From NCBI GenBank assembly GCA_047629975.1, contig JBLHUT010000016.1, positions 1-24,127 of the forward strand: a stretch of DNA of 24,127 bases, in the 5' to 3' direction. The notes under the pieces are model-generated. The model was not told the origin of the DNA, did no database searches, and worked only from the letters and a program-made list of their open reading frames with translations. Origin of the DNA: JBLHUT01 sp047629975. Its GTDB lineage: Bacteria > Pseudomonadota > Alphaproteobacteria > Rhodobacterales > Rhodobacteraceae. The position numbers and the translations under genes are program-made. Shown here in pieces: positions 16,325 through 24,127 of the stretch. Each line of letters starts with the position of its first letter. Within the stretch, counting starts at the first letter, position 1.

Positions 16325-17890
16325 GTGTCGGACACACAAACAGGCAAAGATCGCCTTGCACATTCTGACATGGCCCTTTTGGGGCATGACATACGCGCGG
16401 CCATGTCGGATGTCCTTGGCGGGCTGCGTCTGATTGATCATGCCAAGCTTGACCGGGAGACACAGCTTCAACTCAACCGGGTCAAGGCTGCCGGCGATAC
16501 GCTTGCGCGGCTTCTGGATGTCGCCCTTCACGAGTGGTCGGGCGAGGTGCCGCTTTTTCCAAGCTCGAGACACGAAAACCTTGCACTGTTGGACCTGCTT
16601 GAAGATGCCGAAAGACGTTGGAGCGGCCACGCACAAGAACACGGTTTGCGGCTTTGCTGTTCGTTTGCACCGGATTTGCCAACCATCATCGGCATCGATC
16701 AAATCATGCTCGAGCGGATTATTTCGAATGTTCTGAGCAATGCCGTAAAGTATGCCGGCCACGGCGATGTGACATTCAGTGCCGTGCTGGATGATGCCGC
16801 ATGCCTTGTTGTGTCCGTAAGCGACGAGGGACCGGGGTTCGAGCAGCAAGCACTCGACAGGTTGTTCGAATTTCGCAGCCGGCCCGAAGGCGCCAAACGC
16901 CCCGGCACCGGAATGGGACTTCATATCGGCAAGGACCTCGTTGATCAGATCGGCGGAACACTGCAGGTGTTCAACAAACCTTCTGGTGGCGCTCAGGTTG
17001 ATTTGATCCTGCCCAAAAGCAGTTGGTCACTCAAACGTCACAGTACGGGTGACGATTCTCTACCCGATCTGCGCGACCAGCATGTGCTGGTCGTCGAAGA
17101 CAGCCTCACGAACCAGCTTGTGGTTTGCCAGATGCTCGACCAGATGGGGGCGACATATGCCGTTGCAAGCGACGGGACCGAAGGGTTGACCCTGTTGCAG
17201 AGCGAGAGCTTTGATTTTGCGCTGATCGACATCGAATTACCCGGGTTGTCGGGTCTTGATCTGATGCGGGCAATCCGCGCCACCAAGGGCGTCGACGGAC
17301 AATTGCCCGTTCTGGCGATAACAGCCTATATCCTGCGCGCCAACCGCGAAGCGATCTTCGAGGCAGGAGCCGATGGAATTCTGGCCAAGCCACTCAACTG
17401 CCTTGACGATTTCGGACATGCCATTGCCGATCTATTGCGACGCACGCTGCAAACCACGTCAGATCAGCATATCCAATTCCCCCCTGCCAAGCCCTTCCAG
17501 CAAGGAAAAGTTCACGATCCGCATGTCCTGCAACACCTGTTGGGCATCGCAGGCCCCGCCGGCCGCGAAGAATTGCTAACACGGATCGAAAGTGATCTGC
17601 GCCAAACAGCCCAGCAATTGACAACTGCTCTGGCTTGCGATGATCCGTCGATCATCCGCGCCAAAACGCATATTCTGATTGCCCTGTCGGGGGCGATAGG
17701 CGCACGCTCCCTTCAGGCATTGGCAGAGGTGGCCAATGATGCCTCGCATCAAAATGATACCGGGCGCTTGATGGCCACCGGTCCGCCACTGATCGCACAA
17801 CTTGAAACCCTGATTACCGAGATCGTCCAGATACCCCGCGCCGCAAACGTCTCGCTTTCGGGGACACCTGCACCGGATGGTGCAAAATGA
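16325..17890 (+). CDS. Soluble hybrid histidine kinase with receiver and Hpt domains
   Basis: This 521-residue cytoplasmic signalling protein can carry a phosphate along a full relay. From the GTG start, the order is: an H-box with H21 (LLGHDIRAAMSDVLGGL); an ATPase domain with N-box SNVLSNAVKY at about 134-143, DEGPGF at about 167-172 and GTGMGL at 194-199; a receiver domain with the phosphoacceptor D302 (FALIDIELPGLSG) and K355; and a C-terminal Hpt-like helix with H449 (AKTHILIALSGAIGA). There is no membrane helix, PAS or GAF domain, so the input signal is unknown and may come from a partner. Its stop overlaps the next gene's ATG in ATGA, so the two form an operon and a cognate pair. The start at 16295 (TTG) would add ten residues. 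Confidence 0.9.
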   Translation: MSDTQTGKDRLAHSDMALLGHDIRAAMSDVLGGLRLIDHAKLDRETQLQLNRVKAAGDTLARLLDVALHEWSGEVPLFPSSRHENLALLDLLEDAERRWSGHAQEHGLRLCCSFAPDLPTIIGIDQIMLERIISNVLSNAVKYAGHGDVTFSAVLDDAACLVVSVSDEGPGFEQQALDRLFEFRSRPEGAKRPGTGMGLHIGKDLVDQIGGTLQVFNKPSGGAQVDLILPKSSWSLKRHSTGDDSLPDLRDQHVLVVEDSLTNQLVVCQMLDQMGATYAVASDGTEGLTLLQSESFDFALIDIELPGLSGLDLMRAIRATKGVDGQLPVLAITAYILRANREAIFEAGADGILAKPLNCLDDFGHAIADLLRRTLQTTSDQHIQFPPAKPFQQGKVHDPHVLQHLLGIAGPAGREELLTRIESDLRQTAQQLTTALACDDPSIIRAKTHILIALSGAIGARSLQALAEVANDASHQNDTGRLMATGPPLIAQLETLITEIVQIPRAANVSLSGTPAPDGAK

Positions 17891-19290
17891 CGCCCCCTCT
17901 TCTGTTGATCGAAGATACGCCGTCCTTGCAGCTTCTTTATAAGGTCGTTTTGCAGAATGCAGGGCACCCGGTTGTTACCGCAGACACCGCAGAACAGGGC
18001 CTTGCGCTGTTCAAGCATCTCAAGCCAACGGTGCTTTTGCTGGATCTGATGCTGCCCGACCGGGACGGTCTTGACCTGATGCGCGAATGCCTGTCGCTCC
18101 AGGGCAGCACGAATGTGATCGTCATTACCGCCAATGGCTCGATCAACCGCGCCGTAGAGGCGATGCGCGCAGGTGCCTATGAATTTCTCGTGAAGCCTTT
18201 TGACGAACAGCGCCTTTTGAATGCCGTGATCAACGCCAAGGCTGACGATGCCGCACAAGACGACCCCGGCCATGCGTTGTCGTTCGCACAGCCTCTAACA
18301 GAAAAGATGATCGGCAATTCGCCCGAAATGCGGCGTGTCCATGCGCGGATCCAGTCTGTTGCCCGCTCGATGGCAAGCGTTTTCATCACTGGGGAGAGTG
18401 GCACCGGAAAAGAACTGTGTGCGCAAACACTGCACGCAGCCTCCAACCGTGCGGCGGCCCCGTTTGTACCGCTGAATTGTGGTGCGATCCCTTCCGACTT
18501 GATGGAGTCAGAGGTTTTTGGCCATAAAAAGGGCTCTTTTACCGGTGCGATTTCAGACAAGCCCGGCGCGGCGGCGCTGGCGGACGGGGGAACCCTGTTT
18601 CTTGACGAAGTCTGCGAAATGGATCTGAACGTGCAAGCAAAGTTGCTGCGGTTTTTGCAAAGCTCGACGATTCACCCCGTCGGAGCCGCCCAACCGCGCA
18701 AGGTCAACACGCGCATTATCTGTGCCACAAGTCGTGATCCTCTGGCCGAGATAAAGGCAGGGCGGTTTCGCGAAGACCTGTATTTCAGGCTTCATGTTGT
18801 GCCCATTCACCTGCCCCCTTTACGGGCCCGTGCCGATGACATCCTGCACCTCGCCCTCAACGCGTTGGGCCAGTTTTCAAAGGAAGAAGGCAAGGATTTC
18901 CGGCGGCTTGATCCAGAGGTTGAACATCTGTTCCAACGGCTTCGCTGGCCCGGAAATGTGCGCCAGCTGCGCAATACGTTGCGCGATGCCATCATCATGC
19001 ATGACGGACCTGTTGTCCGGATCGACATGCTAAGCCTTGAAAATAACAGCACCTTTCCGGATGACAGCTTTGATGACGATCAGGTTCGCCGTCGGACCGA
19101 AGCCGTGCGCGCCCTTGAGGGAATGACGCTGGCGGAAATCGAACAACTGGTGATCGAGACAACGATCACAGGTGCTGGCAACTCCATTCCAAAGGCCGCA
19201 GAGCGTCTGGACGTGTCGCCATCGACGATCTACCGCAAGCGTGAAGGATGGGTGGCCGCAAAACTCGCGGCGCGCACCACACGGAAATAG
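17887..19290 (+). CDS. LuxO-like sigma-54-dependent response regulator
   Basis: This 467-residue NtrC-family activator, when phosphorylated, would remodel sigma-54 RNA polymerase. The receiver domain (about 1-120) has D53 in LLLDLMLPD and K103 in LVKPF. The AAA+ domain (about 142-370) has Walker A GESGTGKE at 169-176, Walker B LFLDE at 237-241 and the arginine-finger region FREDLYFRL at about 294-302. The sigma-54 contact loop reads GSFTGA (216-221) instead of the usual GAFTGA. A Fis-type helix-turn-helix near the end contains RLDVSPSTIYRKR. Segments such as CEMDL, HLPPLR and SKEEGKDF resemble Vibrio LuxO more than NtrC, from memory of that sequence. It overlaps the kinase gene by 4 nt, and the kinase's Hpt domain is the likely phosphate donor. 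Its target promoters are not visible here. Confidence 0.93.
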   Translation: MTPPLLLIEDTPSLQLLYKVVLQNAGHPVVTADTAEQGLALFKHLKPTVLLLDLMLPDRDGLDLMRECLSLQGSTNVIVITANGSINRAVEAMRAGAYEFLVKPFDEQRLLNAVINAKADDAAQDDPGHALSFAQPLTEKMIGNSPEMRRVHARIQSVARSMASVFITGESGTGKELCAQTLHAASNRAAAPFVPLNCGAIPSDLMESEVFGHKKGSFTGAISDKPGAAALADGGTLFLDEVCEMDLNVQAKLLRFLQSSTIHPVGAAQPRKVNTRIICATSRDPLAEIKAGRFREDLYFRLHVVPIHLPPLRARADDILHLALNALGQFSKEEGKDFRRLDPEVEHLFQRLRWPGNVRQLRNTLRDAIIMHDGPVVRIDMLSLENNSTFPDDSFDDDQVRRRTEAVRALEGMTLAEIEQLVIETTITGAGNSIPKAAERLDVSPSTIYRKREGWVAAKLAARTTRK

Positions 19291-19350
19291 CCAACCCTCG
19301 CGAAGAGGCCCGATCACCGCCCCGAAAGTATCAAAGAGATGTTGGTCGGG

Positions 19351-20109
19351 TCAGCTAAACTGCTCGCGGATCAACCGCTCCTCAAGCCCGTGACCCGGAT
19401 CGAACAGAATGCGATGGCGAATATCGGGGCGCGACGTGATAATTACCGTCACGACATTTTCGACCGATCTGGCATCCGCTTCTGCGTGAACGGGCCGCTT
19501 TTGCGGGTCCATCACATCGATGCGCACTTCATCGGTCTTGCGCAACAAGGCGCCGCGCCACCGCCGCGGGCGAAAGGCGGCCACCGCTGTCAAAGCCAGA
19601 ACATCGGAACCGATCGGCAAAACCGGACCGTGCGCAGAATAGTTGTAAGCCGTTGATCCAGCCGGCGTACACACCAGCGCACCGTCGCACACCAATTCCG
19701 GCATCCGTTCCTTACCGTCAACAAAAATTTTAAGTTTGGCGGCTTGCGGCCCCGCACGCAACAAGGACACCTCGTTTATCGCAAGCTCGACATGCACTTG
19801 TCCGTCGGCCCCGATGGCGCGCATCTCAAGCGGATTGATGACTTCTTCTTCGGCGACCATAACGCGCTCTTGTAACTCGGGTTCGATATATTCGTTCATC
19901 AAAAAACCGATGGTGCCGCAATTCATCCCGTAGACAGGAATATCAAGGTGCTGCGTGCCGTGCAGGGTTTGCAGCATAAACCCGTCACCGCCCAGTGCCA
20001 CGATCACATCCGCACTCTCGGGCTTCACTGCGCCGTATGCCGCATTCAGATGGCGCTGTGCCTCTTGTGCGATCGGGGTCCGGCTTGCCAAGAAGGCCAT
20101 TTTTTTCAT
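19351..20109 (-). CDS. nadK: NAD kinase
   Basis: This 252-residue soluble enzyme phosphorylates NAD to NADP. The signature GGDG at 40-43 (VALGGDGFML), the NE pair at 112-113 (INEVSLLR), and the segment around 142-160 with GALVCTPAGSTAYNYSAHG are all present. The length is typical of the short bacterial form. The ATG at 20109 has AAGGGA nearby. A second ATG three codons on is possible. The gene is convergent with the LuxO-like gene and divergent from glyA. Its ribosome binding site lies within one arm of an 8-bp inverted repeat that could control translation. Confidence 0.95.
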   Translation of the reverse strand: MKKMAFLASRTPIAQEAQRHLNAAYGAVKPESADVIVALGGDGFMLQTLHGTQHLDIPVYGMNCGTIGFLMNEYIEPELQERVMVAEEEVINPLEMRAIGADGQVHVELAINEVSLLRAGPQAAKLKIFVDGKERMPELVCDGALVCTPAGSTAYNYSAHGPVLPIGSDVLALTAVAAFRPRRWRGALLRKTDEVRIDVMDPQKRPVHAEADARSVENVVTVIITSRPDIRHRILFDPGHGLEERLIREQFS

Positions 20110-20118
20110 GCCGCTGTT

Positions 20119-20174
20119 CCCTTGTGACCTTGCACAGGTTCAGACATTGCGCGCTTGGGCTTGAAACACAAGGG
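20119..20174 (-). promoter_or_regulatory. Inverted repeat covering the nadK ribosome binding site
   Basis: CCCTTGTG at 20119-20126 and CACAAGGG at 20167-20174 (plus strand) are perfect 8-bp arms, 40 nt apart. In the nadK transcript the arm nearest the gene reads CACAAGGG and contains the AAGGG of the ribosome binding site, about 9 nt before the ATG. Pairing would hide it. A smaller competing hairpin, ACCT-GTGCA-AGGT, lies just upstream in the same leader. No known riboswitch class was recognised. Confidence 0.3.
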
Positions 20175-20221
20175 GCTTGCCCGTGATAGACGCCGCGCGC
20201 ATTTTGGCACAGAACCCCCTT

Positions 20222-20248
20222 TTGACAAATTCTGAATTGCGCTACATG
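20222..20248 (+). promoter_or_regulatory. Possible glyA promoter
   Basis: TTGACA at 20222-20227 is a perfect -35 box. TACATG at 20243-20248 is a fair -10 but the spacer of 15 nt is short. The ATG of glyA lies 35 nt downstream, behind AAGGAG at 20271-20276. Confidence 0.4.
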
Positions 20249-20283
20249 GAACCCAACGGCCAAAATTTTTAAGGAGCCAGACA

Positions 20284-21579
20284 ATGAACGCCCCACACCG
20301 CGACAATGGTTTCTTCACCGAAAGCCTTGCCACCCGTGACCCTGAAATTGCATCAGCCATCACAAAAGAGCTGGGCCGGCAGCGCGACGAGATCGAACTG
20401 ATCGCCTCCGAGAACATCGTGAGCCGCGCCGTCATGGAAGCTCAAGGGTCGGTTATGACCAACAAATATGCCGAAGGCTATCCGGGCAGGCGGTACTATG
20501 GCGGGTGTCAATATGTTGACATCGCCGAAGAGTTGGCCATCGACCGCGCCAAGCAATTGTTCAATTGCGGCTTTGCCAATGTCCAACCCAATTCCGGCAG
20601 TCAGGCCAATCAGGGCGTTTTCACCGCCTTGTTGCAACCCGGCGATACGATTCTTGGCATGAGCCTTGATGCCGGTGGCCATCTGACCCATGGCGCGGCA
20701 CCGAACCAGTCGGGGAAATGGTTCAACGCCGTTCAATACGGTGTGCGCCGCGACACGCTGGAGATCGACTACGAGCAGGTCGCCGCCCTTGCTGCGGAAC
20801 ATAAACCAAAGATGATCATCGCAGGTGGTTCCGCCATCCCGCGCATCATCGATTTTGCAAAAATGCGCGAGATCGCGGATACGGTCGGTGCATGGCTGCT
20901 GGTGGATATGGCGCATTTTGCCGGTCTTGTGGCTGCTGGATTGTACCCGTCGCCCTTCCCGCACGCGCATGCTGCCACCACCACCACGCACAAAACCCTG
21001 CGCGGACCACGCGGCGGTATGATCCTGACCGAGGATGCAGCCCTCGCAAAGAAATTCAACTCTGCCATCTTCCCCGGCATTCAGGGTGGCCCTTTGATGC
21101 ATGTGATCGCAGGTAAGGCCGTGGCCTTTGGCGAGGCCCTGCGCCCGGAGTTCAAGATCTATCAGCAGCAGGTTATCGCCAACGCAAAGGCGCTTTCGGC
21201 GGGGCTGATCGAAGGTGGCCTTGATACAGTAACCGGCGGCACCGACACGCATGTATTGCTCGTGGATCTGCGCCCCAAGGGCGTGAAGGGCAATACCACG
21301 GAAAAGGCACTTGGCCGGGCACACATCACCTGTAACAAAAACGGCATTCCTTTTGATACAGAGAAACCGACCGTGACCTCCGGCATCCGCCTTGGGTCCC
21401 CCGCAGGCACAACCAGAGGATTCGGAGAGCCGGAATTCCATCAGATTGCCCAATGGATCACCCGGATTGTTGATGGTCTGGCTGCCAACGGCGAAGCCGG
21501 AAATGCGCCTGTCGAGGAGCAAGTCAAAGGTGAAGTCATTTCGCTTTGTGCGAAATTCCCGATTTACGCCACGCTCTGA
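20284..21579 (+). CDS. glyA: Serine hydroxymethyltransferase
   Basis: This 431-residue PLP enzyme interconverts serine and glycine with tetrahydrofolate, feeding one-carbon units to purine, thymidylate and methionine synthesis. Visible marks are [19 protein letters not shown] at about 38-56, [15 protein letters not shown] at about 60-74, QPNSGSQAN at 101-109, the PLP-phosphate region VDMAHFAGL at about 207-215, and the PLP lysine K237 in [14 protein letters not shown]. Length and all motifs are normal. AAGGAG at 20271-20276, seven nt upstream, fixes the ATG. It is divergent from nadK. A probable terminator and then tRNA-Arg follow. Confidence 0.98.
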   Translation: MNAPHRDNGFFTESLATRDPEIASAITKELGRQRDEIELIASENIVSRAVMEAQGSVMTNKYAEGYPGRRYYGGCQYVDIAEELAIDRAKQLFNCGFANVQPNSGSQANQGVFTALLQPGDTILGMSLDAGGHLTHGAAPNQSGKWFNAVQYGVRRDTLEIDYEQVAALAAEHKPKMIIAGGSAIPRIIDFAKMREIADTVGAWLLVDMAHFAGLVAAGLYPSPFPHAHAATTTTHKTLRGPRGGMILTEDAALAKKFNSAIFPGIQGGPLMHVIAGKAVAFGEALRPEFKIYQQQVIANAKALSAGLIEGGLDTVTGGTDTHVLLVDLRPKGVKGNTTEKALGRAHITCNKNGIPFDTEKPTVTSGIRLGSPAGTTRGFGEPEFHQIAQWITRIVDGLAANGEAGNAPVEEQVKGEVISLCAKFPIYATL

Positions 21580-21604
21580 TCGACGCACGCAAGACAGACC
21601 ACGC

Positions 21605-21646
21605 CCCCGAAGCAGATCTCATTTTGGTTCGTTTCGGGGTATTTTG
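21605..21646 (+). terminator. Probable terminator of glyA
   Basis: CCCCGAA at 21605-21611 pairs with TTCGGGG at 21633-21639, with a 21-nt loop, and is followed by TATTTTGCTTTTG. It lies 25 nt after the glyA stop. The loop is long, so efficiency is uncertain. Confidence 0.5.
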
Positions 21647-21700
21647 CTTTTGCGCTTGGCGACAGAAGACGCTATCACAGCCCAGCGCAAGCTGCCCAGT

Positions 21701-21777
21701 GGTCCTATAGCTCAACTGGATAGAGCACCTGCCTTCTAAGCAGGATGTTTCAGGTTCGAGTCCTGATGGGATCACCA
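21701..21777 (+). tRNA. tRNA-Arg (anticodon TCT)
   Basis: A full 77-nt cloverleaf with encoded CCA. The acceptor stem GGTCCTA at 21701-21707 pairs with TGGGATC at 21767-21773, including two G-U pairs. The anticodon stem CCTGC at 21728-21732 pairs with GCAGG at 21740-21744 around the loop CTTCTAA, giving anticodon TCT at 21735-21737, which reads AGA. The T-arm is TCAGG-TTCGAGT-CCTGA at 21750-21766, and CCA is at 21775-21777. Arginine tRNA genes are frequent insertion sites for mobile DNA, and a transposon-related region starts a short way downstream. No copy of its 3' end was seen elsewhere in the window. Confidence 0.97.
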
Positions 21778-21989
21778 AAAACCAATTAACTGTGTGAAGG
21801 GGGCATAAGTGTGCGCAAAAAGCGCCCTTTCTTGTGCGCACCCCTGTCAAGTAATATTTTACAGTTTCGAGAATATTACGCTAAGATTTTGATCTTAAAT
21901 GTGATTTAGATATTTTTCGAAGTTTCCAAGTTGTCTCGGGGCAACGAAGAGAAACACCGGCGAGACTCGGCACATTTAAGGCCATTCCT
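21778..21989. other. A+T-rich gap between tRNA-Arg and tniQ, possible element end
   Basis: This 212-nt gap contains no gene. Next to the tRNA is an inverted repeat, GTGCGCA at 21811-21817 and TGCGCAC at 21835-21841, which also shows as a direct repeat of TGTGCGCA (21810 and 21833). The base composition then turns A+T-rich. TGTCA at 21845-21849 has the form of a Tni or Tn7-like transposon tip. It is followed by the perfect inverted repeat GTAATATT at 21851-21858 with AATATTAC at 21872-21879, and by the hairpin TAAGAT-TTTG-ATCTTA at 21882-21897. Confidence 0.45.
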
Positions 21990-23843
21990 TTACTTCAGGG
22001 CATTCGTCACATTTTCTCTCAAGTATGCCGGTCCAAAATCCTGACCATTTGGAGTAAAACGATGGATCCGGGAGGCCTCAAGGCGTCTCTTTAGCGTGTT
22101 CCGGTGGTATCCGGTTTCTTCAGACAACGTTGGAAGTGTTACAAAACGCCGATGGAAAGCTGATATGTCTTCGGTGCTAAGGCGATATTGAGGGCGGCCA
22201 GTTCTGGCGCTCAGACATTGCATCGCAGGTATCTGGCCGGCCTCCACCAGAGCAACAAAGCTCCCATTGTCTCACAACCCAACGGAGCGTCCGAATTCAG
22301 CAGCACTCATCTCCCCGGGAAGTTCTACTTCAACGGGATTCTGAGACTTCCGGTTTTCTGATGCGAGCCCATCAACATCGCGATTGTAGATTGCAATCCC
22401 GTGAAAGCCGACAACCCCCGTCCGTTGCCCCACAGGTATCCGTTTTTCGCGGATCGCTTCAATCAAGTCCGAAAGGCCAACTCCCGACCGTTTGCGAGCA
22501 CGCAGTAATGTCTCCCAGTCATCGTCGCTCTCCGGAACGGAGATCGATGCTGTCAAAAGTTCCGTTACGAAGGCTATCCCGTCCGAGATGCGTCACGGAT
22601 TCCTCACATTGGCAACCCGTGTGCGCGGTATCAAAAGCTTCTCGTTTTCCAGTGCCTTGAGTTCCCGCATTGTCGCTCCCATGGCCTGATACATAGCCTT
22701 CGGCCCTACAAGGGTGGGAATTTCAGCCAATAGCGCGGCATGAGCCTGCGCGTCGAACACACGACGACTCCAGGGGCGAACATCCTGTGCCTCGACAGCG
22801 CCAACTTCAAGCATAAAGTATTCGATAACCTCTACCCCTACTCCAATTTATTTTGCCGCTGTGACGAAATAATGCAGGCGCCACTCTTCTACATTTTCAC
22901 CCAGCAGAATTTCCCCTGGAGCCACGGGCCAGTGATAGAGAATGCACTCTCGCAACATGTGACAGAAAGGAGCAAGCCCATCTTCCATCACGTTGTTACT
23001 GTTGAGAGCCAGATACAATGTGCCGAAAGCCTTATTGGGCGCATCAAGCGCCCCAGTAGCCGCCTGGGCAATCTGGTCGAGAGATTGACGAATGGCGGTT
23101 TCGCCCTGACGAGCGATATCGAAGCCGGCGGCGAGGGTCGTGCCGTTGACGGCAGTGTCCTCGGATTGATTCATCCGGAGACGGGCTTGTCCCAACAGCC
23201 GACAAAAGGTCGATGAAGCGAACAAGGACTGCCCCTTGAGCCAAGTATCATCTCGCCCATCTTGAAGTCGCCCATCCAGCCATAGATCGTAAGCAGAGGG
23301 GTTCATGTCCCGCTTATCAAGACCCCCTGACATGATGTCGGCGTCGATTTCGCGCAAACGTGCCTGAATATCATATCGGTCCCAAGGCTTGTCAGATTTC
23401 CAGAGTGGTACCAGAGGGTGACAGTGGCGAACACAGATTATGACCTCCCGCAGCTGCCAGTCTCCACGCATGATCATCGACCCCGCTCCGTAGCCGCCAT
23501 GCTGTACTGCATCCCCGCGAAGGCAAAGCGGACAGCCCCTGATTACTGGGTTGCGAAGCGCCCGAGACACAAACAACCCACCGCGGAACTTCATCCTTAC
23601 ATTACCCGCACGAATACCAGTCCAGGAGCGCATTTCTTCCATCTGTTGCGGAGTAAGATTGGCCCAGCCCGCAAGGGCATGAAATGCATCGGGCTCCTGA
23701 TTAAGAAATCGCTTGAATGGAGCTCCCATATCAGAGGTAATCCCGTCGACATCAGTTCGCCAAGTCGCAGCAAGGCGCGACAAATAAGAGTAGACCGTCT
23801 CTCGAGCGGCAGGCGCGGGATTGGAGATTGGGAGTGCAGGCAA
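21990..23843 (-). pseudogene. tniQ-like transposition gene broken by three in-frame stops
   Basis: Read from a TTG at 23843 to the stop at 21990, one frame encodes about 614 residues of a TniQ-family protein, the target-choice factor of Tni/Tn7-type transposons. The N-terminus (PALPISNPAPAARETVYSYL) is the TniQ start, and a zinc site C104, C107, C137, H140 follows. The C-terminal half carries helix-turn-helix-like segments (LSEETGYHRNTLKRRLE). The frame is never shifted, but it meets TAA at 22848-22850, TGA at 22593-22595 and TGA at 22272-22274. Similarity continues across each stop: NP-stop-RISDG fits an original Trp, and SVGL-stop-DNGSF fits Arg. The first 331 codons are open, so a truncated TniQ domain could still be made. 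Positions 22275-22850 and 21990-22271 are otherwise dead coding sequence. No ribosome binding site was seen before the TTG. Confidence 0.87.
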
Positions 23844-23847
23844 GTGT

Positions 23848-24000
23848 TTACGACTTTTCTGAGTTATTTTTGGCTGGGTAGACTGGTTGAATATGCGGGT
23901 TTGGTCGAGACGTAAACTTACTAATTCCAGCTTGCGCGCCTCCGTCAGTACCGTGGGAGGCTCGCGAAGCAGATGACATTGCGACGTCGGAAAAGATGTT
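23848..24000 (-). other. Possible 3' remnant of the gene upstream of tniQ
   Basis: An open stretch on the minus strand ends with a stop codon at 23848-23850, four nt before the tniQ TTG. Close spacing of this kind is usual for tniB and tniQ. Its end is rich in Ser, Pro and Asn (SRPNPHIQPVYPAKNN) and was not recognised. It would have been cut off by the insertion sequence at about 24000. This is a guess from position. Confidence 0.2.
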
Positions 24001-24127
24001 TGGACCTGCACCGGTTTCGTTCCGGTCTTTTGAGAGCAATACTCGCCATCAAGGAGACCGGATATGGCAGCGATACACAGCAACGAGTTCAAGCGTGATG
24101 CAGTTCGCATCGCGACGACCAGCGGCC
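23999..24127 (+). mobile_element. IS3-family insertion sequence, left part only
   Basis: The transposase start at 24064 places the left end of an IS3-type element a short way upstream. The terminal repeat likely starts between about 23999 and 24003, where TGTTTGGACCTGCACC begins, but this cannot be fixed without the other end. A small inverted repeat, ACCGG-TTTCGTT-CCGGT at 24012-24028, lies within it. The element continues beyond the right edge. Confidence 0.55.
24064..24127 (+). CDS. IS3-family transposase OrfA, 5' part
   Basis: Twenty-one codons are visible before the window ends. MAAIHSNEFKRDAVRI matches the N-terminus of the small HTH_Tnp_1 (COG2963) protein OrfA, which binds the element ends and is joined to the DDE domain of OrfB by frameshifting. 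AAGGAG at 24053-24058, five nt before the ATG, is a good ribosome binding site. The rest of the gene and orfB lie outside. Confidence 0.8.
   Translation, partial: MAAIHSNEFKRDAVRIATTSG

Larger units (their letters stand above)
21845..24127. mobile_element. Remnant of a Tni/Tn7-like element, one end
   Basis: The element is inferred from three facts: a TGTCA tip and an A+T-rich repeat zone 67 nt after tRNA-Arg, a tniQ-like gene transcribed toward that end, and an insertion sequence beyond it. TniQ proteins are the target-selection partners of TniA/TniB transposition genes. These genes and the second end would lie to the right of the window, so the extent is unknown. The five bases before the tip, ACCCC at 21840-21844, would be the expected target duplication. 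Confidence 0.4.

Noticed and set aside
20353..21588. A 411-codon minus-strand frame opposite glyA
   Set aside because: It mirrors the codon bias of glyA, and its protein (rich in His, Arg and Gly) resembles no family.
22740..23216. A 158-codon plus-strand reading frame within the tniQ region
   Set aside because: It runs opposite to clear TniQ coding sequence, has no recognisable motif and no ribosome binding site; it is an antisense shadow.
23844..24110. An 89-residue N-terminal extension of the TniQ protein
   Set aside because: It runs back into the insertion sequence and does not look like TniQ; the family similarity begins at 23843.

Overview
The gene content, family signatures and gene starts point to the chromosome of a Roseobacter-group alphaproteobacterium (Rhodobacteraceae). 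The clues are a VPLPA-CTERM protein, a Paracoccus-type aa3 oxidase subunit I, a MaeB-type malic enzyme, a PrpE-type propionyl-CoA synthetase and an exact CtrA-type box. The species cannot be named from the sequence.

Positions 1-21780 are mostly housekeeping and signalling genes. In order: a secreted VPLPA-CTERM surface protein with a strong terminator; ctaD plus a DUF2244 membrane protein; a divergent pair of GatB/YqeY-domain gene and carA; a membrane family 2 glycosyltransferase preceded by a CtrA box and carrying an N-terminal MshEN (c-di-GMP-binding type) domain; a convergent GntR/FCD regulator divergent from a HAD pyrimidine 5'-nucleotidase; a UbiH/COQ6-type hydroxylase; a GGDEF-EAL protein; maeB; prpE; a soluble hybrid histidine kinase with receiver and Hpt domains overlapping a LuxO-like sigma-54 response regulator; NAD kinase; glyA; and tRNA-Arg(TCT).

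From about 21845 to the right edge the window enters a mobile region. It has an A+T-rich segment beginning TGTCA just past the tRNA, a full-length tniQ-like gene on the minus strand that is broken by three in-frame stop codons but never shifts frame, and the first 21 codons of an IS3-type transposase OrfA at the edge.

The two most notable observations are as follows. (1) maeB appears to have lost, in frame, about 25 residues that hold the glycine-rich Rossmann loop, so the malic enzyme domain may not bind NADP. (2) The glycosyltransferase carries two perfect tandem copies of the MshEN c-di-GMP-binding motif, lies behind an exact CtrA box, and sits about 3 kb from a GGDEF-EAL gene. Together these suggest a cell-cycle- and c-di-GMP-controlled surface polysaccharide. 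No CRISPR array was seen, and the only RNA gene identified is the tRNA.
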